DNA of 13,120 nucleotides from an uncultured Anaerovibrio sp. (lineage in GTDB: Bacteria > Bacillota > Negativicutes > Selenomonadales > Selenomonadaceae). Where the stretch lies: assembly GCA_934203205.1 (NCBI GenBank), contig CAKPYV010000048.1, forward strand, positions 1-13,120, in the 5' to 3' direction. Of the stretch, positions 7,266-13,120 are shown one piece after another. Every line of letters begins with the position of its first letter. The stretch's first letter is position 1. Under the pieces are notes generated by a model, which was given only the letters and a program-made list of their open reading frames with translations, was not told the DNA's origin and ran no database searches. The translations under genes were made by a program, and so were the position numbers.

Positions 7266-10043
7266 TTATGCCTTCTTTACCAGAGTCTTGCTCTCGCTGT
7301 CATAGGTGTATGCAGTCTGGCTTGCGGAAGTGAAGGTCAGGCCGTTCTTCAATGCGGAAACTGCATTGGTATCGGTGAGCTTGAGAGTGGAGCTGTCAGC
7401 AAGGTGGATGTTGGCCGTACCGTCAGTATCCATGGTTACCTTTACATTGGCAATATCTGCATCTGCTATATTCCACAGGGCAATGGTATCCTTAGTATCT
7501 AAACCGCTCTTAACTTCGTCAACACCATCGCCACTACCAAAGTAGAAGGTATCCTTGGCTACAATGCTGCCGTGGAGCACATCGCTGGAGGCGCCGCCAC
7601 CATAGAGGTAGTTCTCAGTAAGACCACCCCGGATGGTGGTTTGCTCGTTGGCATTGCCTGCAACCCAGAAAGTTGCAAGGGATTTGCTGGCATCGAATTC
7701 CTTGACACCGTTATCAATGTAGTAGGTATCGGAGGACAGGCCCCGGCTCTCCTTGCCTACACGGACAAATACAGTGCCATCTACCGCTCCGCCAACGGTC
7801 AAGGTAGTCATACCAGTATAGATATTGACATCGGTGCTAAATTCAGCGGTAGAAGCAGTCGTGGAAGCATTTAGCAAAGCCTTATATGCCTTGTCATTGG
7901 CATCTAGCAGATTGAGGGTGTGACCACTTATATCCTTCAAGTTAAGTACGCTGTCAGTGTTATTTACACCAGTAATAGCGGCGTCAGTACTATTATGAGC
8001 AAAGGTATAGCCTTGGACAATTTCCTTGAGGGACTGGGCTGTAGCAAATTTGATAATATCCTTATCAGTATCAAATTTAGTTACATTTACATCCTTGTCT
8101 GCGTTCTCGGCAAACCAAATAATATCTGTACCAGCACCGGCTACAACATTTGCAGATGTATTGGCCTGATAGGTCCAGATGTTGCTGGTACCTGCACCGC
8201 CCTTGATGGAAGCAGCTGCTGCCAGAGTTACATTGCCGGTTGCCTTGCTGGCATCAATAGCCTCGATGGTTGCACCAGTGGTATAGAAGTCAGTGTAGAG
8301 GGAATGAACAATCCAGTCCTTGCTGCCTTTGATGTTTACAGTCTGCTTCTGAGACTTGTCGAAAGCATAATAATCCAGACCGTCAGTTTCATCTGTATTT
8401 ATTGTTACTGTCTTTTGTGAATTATAATTGCCTGCAACCTTGTAGGTCTTTTCGTCAGCCAGCTTGATCTGAGCTACATCATTGCTGCCATTGCTTGCAT
8501 CAACCTTGGCAATGGCCTTGCCTACAGTAAAGTCCGCAGTACCTTTACCGGTATCGAATACAGGCTGAATGTCCTTCAAACTCTGGGTGTCCTTGAGATA
8601 AAGGATGTCGCTATCTTTGGCAGTGCCATATTGGAAGTCTGAAATGGAATCTGTACCATCACCAGCACCGAACCAGACGGTGTCCTGACCAGCACCAAGG
8701 GTGATGGAGTCATTACCGGAGCTGAAGCCCCAGGTGGCTACGCCAACCTTGGCATTGGTAGCATCGATGCTGTTATCCTTGCCGATGGCACCAGTCAGGC
8801 TGATAGGGGCATCCAGATTGGCAGAGGCAGCCACACTGATATTGGTAATGTCCTTGTACTTGCTATTGTCATGGAGGTGGGTGGTAGCTCCAACCTCAAG
8901 GGTAGTGCTGTAATCTAAAGCGCCATAGAACCAATCTGCATCAGAACAATCCTTATATGCAAGAGTCTGTTTTTGAGTCAAGGCGTAGGCCAGCTTGTAG
9001 GTTTGACTGCCATCGTTAATATTTGTGAAATCTTTATCTTTACTTAGGTCAGCAATTCTGATATAGGTGGCACCATAATCAATATAAATGCCTTTGGGAT
9101 TATCCGAATGATAGGAAAGATCTGACAGTTTTACACCATCCATAACCATGATGTCATCTGTGCTATAATTGATAAGTTGGTCTGAACCAGAGGATTTGCC
9201 TATCTTGATGGTATCAACACCAGAAGTGAGAGTTACCAATGCACCGCCATGTCCCAGCGTAATATTGGCACTTCTGGCATTACCAGCATCAATGAAGTTA
9301 CGAATTGTAGATTTGCTGAAGTCCCTAGTAGCATTGCTGCCTGCTACAGCAGAAAAGAAATCTATAGTATCGTTTGCTCCTCGTCTATTTACCCGTGCCG
9401 CATACCAGTTATCCTGTACAGCAACTTTACGAGCCGTAAGTTTATATGAAGTACCTGCATTTTGCTGGTTATTTACAACGAAATCACCAGATTCAAACTT
9501 TGTTTGCGCGCTGATGTCTGCCTCAATAACATCTCCTTCATAGTAATTGTAATCGCTGACAGTAACCTCGCCTTCGGTGATTCTCAAGGTATCTGCACCA
9601 GCACCCAGGCTGACACTATTAGTGGTTCCGTCTTTAATTTCTACAAAATCATTGCCTGCCCCTGCTTCGACATAGGCATTACCTGTGACTGTAATGGTGT
9701 CATTGCCTGTACCACCATAAATATCAGCACTACTTCCACCGCCAGAATATTTAACACCGCTGCTGCTGGCTCTAAAATCCACATGGTACAAGATGGACTT
9801 CTGGCTTGCATAAATAGAAGCATCAGAAGCAATACCTATCTTTAATTCGCCGCTTAGACCAGCTTCCCCGGTAAAGTTCGTTTTTCCATCAGTGCGCGCC
9901 TTGAAAGTTCCCCAACCGGGGATAATTACCGTATCAGTGCCATTATAAGCTCCCTGCACAGTCACATTTGTTTTGCCATCGTACTGAACCACGGCATCGC
10001 CTGTGGCAGACTTTACAGTCACTAACTTTATTTCTTTTGCCAT
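7266..10043 (-). CDS. RTX-type secreted protein with tandem repeat units, probable substrate of the type I system
   Basis: This 925-aa protein starts MAKEIKLVTV, with GGAGGG 9 nt before the ATG. It has no Sec signal peptide and no membrane segment, is rich in Asp, Gly, Thr and Ser, and has one Cys (366). Haemolysin-type calcium-binding motifs are scattered rather than in one block: GGTGNDTIT (110-118), GAGNDFVEI (128-136), LGAGADTLRI (146-155), LGAGQDTVWFGAGDGTDSI (449-467), AGAGTDIIWF (635-644) and FGSGDGVDEV (835-844). At least four units of about 170-190 residues repeat, marked by the Ile/Phe-Asp-Ala motif at 251, 426, 596 and 783. No enzymatic or toxin domain is recognised; an adhesin or surface-layer role is inference. 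The features and the neighbouring two-ATPase exporter fit a type I substrate with an uncleaved C-terminal signal. No HlyC-like acyltransferase gene is present. Confidence 0.85.
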   Translation of the reverse strand: MAKEIKLVTVKSATGDAVVQYDGKTNVTVQGAYNGTDTVIIPGWGTFKARTDGKTNFTGEAGLSGELKIGIASDASIYASQKSILYHVDFRASSSGVKYSGGGSSADIYGGTGNDTITVTGNAYVEAGAGNDFVEIKDGTTNSVSLGAGADTLRITEGEVTVSDYNYYEGDVIEADISAQTKFESGDFVVNNQQNAGTSYKLTARKVAVQDNWYAARVNRRGANDTIDFFSAVAGSNATRDFSKSTIRNFIDAGNARSANITLGHGGALVTLTSGVDTIKIGKSSGSDQLINYSTDDIMVMDGVKLSDLSYHSDNPKGIYIDYGATYIRIADLSKDKDFTNINDGSQTYKLAYALTQKQTLAYKDCSDADWFYGALDYSTTLEVGATTHLHDNSKYKDITNISVAASANLDAPISLTGAIGKDNSIDATNAKVGVATWGFSSGNDSITLGAGQDTVWFGAGDGTDSISDFQYGTAKDSDILYLKDTQSLKDIQPVFDTGKGTADFTVGKAIAKVDASNGSNDVAQIKLADEKTYKVAGNYNSQKTVTINTDETDGLDYYAFDKSQKQTVNIKGSKDWIVHSLYTDFYTTGATIEAIDASKATGNVTLAAAASIKGGAGTSNIWTYQANTSANVVAGAGTDIIWFAENADKDVNVTKFDTDKDIIKFATAQSLKEIVQGYTFAHNSTDAAITGVNNTDSVLNLKDISGHTLNLLDANDKAYKALLNASTTASTAEFSTDVNIYTGMTTLTVGGAVDGTVFVRVGKESRGLSSDTYYIDNGVKEFDASKSLATFWVAGNANEQTTIRGGLTENYLYGGGASSDVLHGSIVAKDTFYFGSGDGVDEVKSGLDTKDTIALWNIADADIANVKVTMDTDGTANIHLADSSTLKLTDTNAVSALKNGLTFTSASQTAYTYDSESKTLVKKA

Positions 10044-10378
10044 AAAAAATTCCCTCCATTAATTCCTTCCTAAAAATCCTAAAAAAATACTCCAGAGAAT
10101 ATCCACCTAAAGCCATCCCAGAAGCAAAATATACCCCATATATATTCCAAAATAATATTCACCATAATATTGTACTATATCAGATATAATAATTGTTATA
10201 GGAGTTTTTTTCTATTAAATACATTCAAAACATATACAAGACAACTACCAAAAAACGCACTTCCATCTCCCTAAGAAGTGGAGGACTTCTGGCGGATTGT
10301 GTTAAAATATAATTGATGTCCGATGTATCCCGCCTATACAGGTGGCGATAAACTGTGACCTTTAGAGGAGGAGAAAAG
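10044..10378. promoter_or_regulatory. Divergent intergenic region between RTX and acetyltransferase genes
   Basis: This AT-rich stretch of about 335 bp should hold both divergent promoters. For the plus-strand gene, a TATAAT lies at 10308-10313 without a good -35 box, about 65 bp before the ATG. A small leader hairpin (10330-10345, 6 bp, loop ATAC) follows it. For the RTX gene I could not choose a promoter among several AT-rich candidates. A perfect odd palindrome (6 bp, A, 6 bp) lies at 10176-10188. Two mutually exclusive hairpins lie at 10258-10280 (cacttc/gaagtg) and 10274-10290 (agaagt/acttct). These are candidate regulatory sites only. Confidence 0.4.
10308..10313 (+). promoter_or_regulatory. 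Candidate -10 box (TATAAT) for the acetyltransferase gene
   Basis: This is an exact TATAAT within TTAAAATATAATTG. No hexamer close to TTGACA is found at 16-18 bp upstream, so the call rests on the -10 alone and on its position about 65 bp before the start codon. Confidence 0.4.
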
Positions 10379-11431
10379 ATGCTGCTTAGACATATGGATT
10401 TTAGAGATATGCCTACTTCGCTGGCCATGAAGAATACTGAAATTTCAGCCACAAAGAATGAAAATATACCTGCCTATATTATGGCTTCATTAGGGAATAT
10501 GTCGTATATGGCTGGCACGGATTTCCATTATAACCTGCCGCAAAAAACTCATGTGCTAATAGGCAACTATTGTCAGATTGCCCATGATACAGTTATTGAG
10601 ATAGGTCAGAATCACATTTTCAGCGGTGTTTCCCCCTATCCCTTTGACCAGGTTCTAGGGGAGGAGAATGTTTTCGCCCATCGCGCGCCTGTCAACAAAC
10701 AGCAGCTGGTAATTGGCCATGATGTGTGGATTGGCAGCGGGGTGAGAATCATCAAGGCTGTGAAAATCGGCAACGGAGCCATTATTGGCAGCGGCTCTGT
10801 CATTACCAAGGATGTGCCCCCCTACGCCATTGTGGGAGGAAATCCGGCCAAAATCATCCGCTATAGGTTTTCACCGGAGATAATAGAGGCTCTGGATAAA
10901 ATCAAATGGTGGTACTGGCCGCTGGCAAAGGTAAAGGCCAATCGGCAGTATATGGAAAATGTGGAAGAGTTTATTGCAAGATTTGTGGATAAGTTAGAAA
11001 AAAATCAAACACCTGTACCCCCCCATATTCTGAAAAAATTGCAGGCCTGTCATCAGGCTGGGGGCAGGATATTTTATTTTGTGCCTGACCTTGGCTCAGC
11101 CAGGGAAGATGCTGTGTGGCCGGCAGTGCTGGGACAGGTTTGCCAAAAATACGGCAGCCAGCGTCACTGCCTGCTGATAGCTCTAAGGCAAGACGGTTCC
11201 GACCATCAAGCTCGAATTAAATATCTCCAGCAATTCATGGGACAATTCCCCAACAGGCCGGAGTCTATTTTCTTTGGCTCTCCTGATGGCATCGTCCTTG
11301 AGCTTTTAAAGCAGGCAGATTATTTCATCACCACCAAGGAAACCATCTCCTCCAAGGGCATCGATTATATGGACACCTTCGGCGGCGGTGTACTGTCAGG
11401 TCTGGAATATGATATTTTTGCCGATGTCTAA
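10379..11431 (+). CDS. CatB/Vat-type hexapeptide acetyltransferase with extra C-terminal domain
   Basis: The 350-aa product starts at the ATG at 10379 because GAGGAGGAG lies just 5 nt upstream; an in-frame GTG at 10355 would place that site inside the gene. Residues 55-180 form a left-handed beta-helix of the xenobiotic acetyltransferase type: IGNYCQIAHDTVIEIG (61-76), IGHDVWIGSGVRIIKAVKIG (112-131), IGSGSVITKDVPPYAIVGGN (136-155), then PAKIIRYRF and KIKWWYW (174-180). Family members transfer acetyl from acetyl-CoA to small molecules or sugars. Residues from about 215 to 350 form a second region of mixed alpha/beta appearance (GGRIFYFVPDLGS, ESIFFGSPDGIVLELL, DYFITTKETISSKGIDYMD), which normal CatB/Vat proteins of about 210 aa lack. 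I do not recognise it; a glycosyltransferase-like half-domain is one possibility. It is transcribed divergently from the RTX gene, and a role in modifying that protein or surface sugars is speculative. Confidence 0.8.
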   Translation: MLLRHMDFRDMPTSLAMKNTEISATKNENIPAYIMASLGNMSYMAGTDFHYNLPQKTHVLIGNYCQIAHDTVIEIGQNHIFSGVSPYPFDQVLGEENVFAHRAPVNKQQLVIGHDVWIGSGVRIIKAVKIGNGAIIGSGSVITKDVPPYAIVGGNPAKIIRYRFSPEIIEALDKIKWWYWPLAKVKANRQYMENVEEFIARFVDKLEKNQTPVPPHILKKLQACHQAGGRIFYFVPDLGSAREDAVWPAVLGQVCQKYGSQRHCLLIALRQDGSDHQARIKYLQQFMGQFPNRPESIFFGSPDGIVLELLKQADYFITTKETISSKGIDYMDTFGGGVLSGLEYDIFADV

Positions 11432-11435
11432 AAAA

Positions 11436-11472
11436 AGCTGATGAAACCTTTTATATCAAGGATTCATCAGCT
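11436..11472 (-). terminator. Hairpin with T7 tract on the minus strand
   Basis: The 10-bp arms (11436-11445 and 11463-11472) are perfect and extend by four more pairs after one mismatch. On the minus strand the stem runs into TTTTTTTA (complement of 11430-11436), making a good terminator for transcription arriving from the broken rep/TnpB side. On the plus strand it starts only 4 bp after the acetyltransferase stop but has no T-run. Confidence 0.65.
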
Positions 11473-11484
11473 AATATAATGTTG

Positions 11485-11536
11485 AAAAGGTATATGCTAG
11501 ATATATTTTTAGTATATACCTTTTTTGTTTGTTTTT
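11485..11536 (+). terminator. Rho-independent terminator of the acetyltransferase gene
   Basis: The arms at 11485-11495 and 11514-11524 pair over 11 bp and run into TTTTTTGTTTGTTTTT on the plus strand. The left arm begins with an A-run, so on the minus strand the stem is followed by four T; weak bidirectional activity is possible. Confidence 0.7.
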
Positions 11537-11550
11537 ACATTTCTCACGAT

Positions 11551-11592
11551 TTACAGAGTATACGTTTTATAATCATATTTTTTCTCCACCAT
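11551..11592 (-). pseudogene. 13-codon open frame with a good ribosome binding site
   Basis: On the minus strand GGAGG (complement of 11600-11604) sits 7 nt before an ATG encoding MVEKKYDYKTYTL and then a stop. It is 57 bp downstream of the broken rep gene. The start resembles short proteins that begin with a Lys/Tyr-rich strand (an M-x-K-x-Y-x-Y-K pattern), so it may be the stub of a longer gene cut short by mutation or rearrangement. It could also be chance. Confidence 0.25.
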
Positions 11593-11648
11593 AGCAATTC
11601 CTCCACCCCGTGAAATCAAGTATCAGGTAGATGTCAAACAAAAATATA

Positions 11649-12788
11649 TCAGCTTTGTTCTATTTTTATACATTCTTTTACCGACATTCCTAATGTGCTG
11701 GCAAGATCTGCCAAATTGATTCCTTGTTTTGCTGCTTTTTTGACAAAATCCGTAGTTACTTTTTCTCCACTTAGAATTGTGTTTAGGAAGATTTCCTCTG
11801 TGTCATGGGTTTCATTTGTCATTACATTTTCTGTTCCTTTCACAACAGGAATTTCTTCTACCGTTGCTTCTTCTTCCAGTATAAGCAGAGTGGAAAAATC
11901 ATCGCTTTGTATAGCCTCGAACAGACTATCTGGTTCGATACCTGCTTGCTTGCACATATTTTTTTCGGTAATGCCAAATCGACCGTTTTGCTTCACTGAC
12001 TCTATGAGCATATTGGCAGTAATGGGGCCAAATCCGAGATTTGCTAACTCTTTTTCAATGTTTTCATCGTTTTTTGGTGGCATATCCTGAATATAATTAC
12101 TAGGAGTTTCATCAATATTTTTCATGGAATAATAATCTTCTTCTATGGCTTTGCGAAGATAAGCACCTAAATTTTTTATGTTTTTACACTGTTTCACATA
12201 TTCAATATTATTCCAAATACGTTCTTCATTATATTTTTTCAGCAATCTACTTGCAACTATTTTGCCAATACCGCAAGATAGCAAAACAGAATATGTATTA
12301 TCCCCCCTGGTAACGCTATCAACAGATTGAACAACTTTTTGGATTTTTATTTTTTGGTTTGATTCCACAAGTTGTTCAATTGTTTCAACATTATCATTCA
12401 TCTTAGGCAGTTTCAAGGTAAAGTCATACCCTATAATCGTTCGGCCTTTTTTTATATACTCGTATGAAATTTCATAGGGGGTGGAAGCGTTTATTTCTCT
12501 GCACGGCCGTTCAACTACATTTTTCGTAAAATTGTTTGTTTTATTATATTTTTTTTCTTCTATGCCACAGTAAAAACGCAAATCCTCTATCATAATCTGA
12601 CGCTTAATCGTATTATTTCGCCTAAATTCCACAATATTTTGATATTCCAACATAAGTTCCATTAATCTAATGGCATAGTGAGAAGTTAGCGCAAATATTG
12701 TTTTTACTGCTATTTTTGTATAGGGCTTATCCGCAAGTTCTAAGATGTATGGCCGCATCGTATCGTTGAATTTCAGATGCAAGCCCCC
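11649..12788 (-). pseudogene. Rep_3 plasmid replication initiator, 5' part removed by an IS605-type insertion
   Basis: The readable part begins at GGLHLKFND (12788; a TTG at 12782 has no proper ribosome binding site) and runs for about 379 residues. Numbering from the TTG, it contains the second Rep_3 winged helix: FALTSHYAIRLMELMLEY (30-47), IMIEDLRFYCGI (63-74) and REINASTPYEISYEYIKKG (95-113). Then comes the helical tail common in these initiators: LLSCGIGKIVASRLLKKY (167-184) and NLGAYLRKAIEEDY (204-217), and an unrecognised C-terminal stretch to 377. About the first 92 residues, the first winged helix, are missing compared with the Rep_3 protein at 6256-6969. The break falls at the end of the IS element at about 12,790-12,800, which explains the loss; the 5' part should lie beyond the IS, outside the window. 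Its AT-rich codon use differs from the secretion genes. Confidence 0.75.
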
Positions 12789-12799
12789 TAGTTTTTTCT

Positions 12800-12930
12800 G
12801 AACCTCCCACGACTAAAGTCGCGGGGTTCCCAGCCAAAAATCCTAATGGATTCAGATACGCTGGGCTATCCCCGTAGTTCCTACGGTTCTTGTATATGTT
12901 ATACTCCAACTATTCGGAGTCCTTCATTTA
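12800..12930 (-). ncRNA. Probable omega-RNA (TnpB guide RNA) at the element's right end
   Basis: Downstream of the tnpB stop (12899-12901) the minus strand can fold into three elements. The first is a hairpin CCGTAG-GAA-CTACGG (12872-12886). The second is a long-range CCCAGC/GCTGGG stem (12829-12834 with 12860-12865) that encloses a small AATCC/GGATT hairpin. The third is a terminal hairpin at 12800-12829 with nine core pairs, one of them G.U only on this strand. Established knowledge: TnpB omega-RNAs overlap the tnpB 3' end, finish at the right end and use adjacent flanking DNA as guide. Here the guide would be the bases just below 12800, derived from the rep gene. The 5' limit given is approximate. 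Confidence 0.6.
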
Positions 12931-13120
12931 GAATATTTATAGCTGCATTTATATCCCTGTCATGGACAGCTCCACATTGCGGACAAGCCCATTTTCGCAC
13001 TGACAAGTCCTTGGTTTCAGCATGTTTATGACCACAACAGTTGCAAATTTGGCTTGATGGAAAGAACTTGTCTATTTTGACAATCTTCCTCCCATACCAT
13101 TCTGCCTTGTAGCTAAGCAT
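12899..13120 (-). CDS. tnpB: TnpB, RNA-guided nuclease of an IS200/IS605-type element (C-terminal part)
   Basis: This is the last 73 codons; the reading frame continues past the window, and the Met at 13120 is internal to the protein. The segment LSYKAEWYGRKIVKIDKFFP precedes a zinc finger with CNCC (Cys26 and Cys29 of the visible part) and CPQC (Cys46, Cys49). HDRDINAAINI follows and carries the last RuvC acidic residue (Asp54 or Asp56). All key residues of this end are intact, so the protein may be functional. TnpB uses its omega-RNA to cut DNA at the donor site and promote retention of the element. The gene lies on the same strand as the rep gene it interrupts. Confidence 0.85.
   Translation of the reverse strand: MLSYKAEWYGRKIVKIDKFFPSSQICNCCGHKHAETKDLSVRKWACPQCGAVHDRDINAAINILNEGLRIVGV

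Larger units (their letters stand above)
12790..13120 (-). mobile_element. Right-end part of an IS200/IS605-type element
   Basis: The 3' part of tnpB, its downstream non-coding segment and the terminal hairpin are visible; the left end and any tnpA lie beyond 13120. The boundary is placed between 12,789 and 12,800, because Rep homology (GGL) begins at 12788 and the terminal hairpin ends at 12800. Such elements make no target duplication and have no terminal inverted repeats, so the exact end cannot be read without the other junction. Confidence 0.7.

Noticed and set aside
10379..11431. HlyC-type toxin-activating acyltransferase
   Set aside because: The sequence has hexapeptide repeats of the CatB/Vat beta-helix, not the GNAT-like HlyC fold.
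11649..12782. Complete Rep protein starting at the TTG at 12782
   Set aside because: There is no suitable ribosome binding site, and homology to the other Rep_3 protein continues upstream of the TTG (GGL) up to the IS boundary, so the gene is broken rather than short.
12800..12886. CRISPR repeats
   Set aside because: The hairpins are single and different from each other, without regularly spaced copies; they fit an IS605-type right end.

Overview
The window looks like accessory, plasmid-like DNA from a diderm (outer-membrane-bearing) Firmicute, most plausibly a Negativicute such as a Selenomonas relative. Three things support this. There is a Gram-negative-style type I secretion system next to an RTX-type secreted protein. 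Ribosome binding sites are strong, Firmicute-like GGAGG sites and spacers are AT-rich. There are two Rep_3-type plasmid initiator genes and two TnpB (IS200/IS605-type) pieces. The genus is an inference; no rRNA or other taxonomic marker is present.

Left edge (1-595): the first two codons of a minus-strand gene that runs off the window, with a good ribosome binding site and an extended -10 promoter; a decayed TnpB remnant (178-348); and a gene-free stretch with three inverted repeats.

Centre (596-7117, minus strand): a four-gene operon in the order Rep_3-like protein, HlyB-type ABC exporter, HlyD-type adaptor, second HlyB-type ABC exporter. It is preceded by a near-consensus promoter (TTGACT, 17 bp, TATAAT). 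The two-ATPase layout is that of the atypical type I systems of MARTX toxins (RtxB-RtxD-RtxE). Both exporters carry an N-terminal C39-like domain without the catalytic cysteine, as expected for transporters of RTX substrates. No TolC-like outer-membrane gene is present.

7168-10043 (minus strand): the probable substrate, a 925-residue protein without a Sec signal, with scattered calcium-binding GGxGxDx nonapeptides and four tandem units of about 170-190 residues. A strong terminator follows it and separates it from the secretion operon.

10379-11431 (plus strand, divergent): a CatB/Vat-type hexapeptide-repeat acetyltransferase with an unrecognised extra C-terminal domain of about 135 residues, followed by a terminator.

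Right edge (11551-13120, minus strand): the 3' part of a second Rep_3 initiator gene, broken at about 12,790 by an IS200/IS605-type element. The 3' end of that element's tnpB and its omega-RNA/right-end structure are visible, and the element continues past the window.

Working model (inference): a mobile replicon carries an adhesin-like RTX protein, its dedicated two-ATPase exporter and a possible envelope- or protein-modifying acetyltransferase. A Rep_3-fold protein is co-transcribed with the exporter, and IS605-type elements have eroded the edges.
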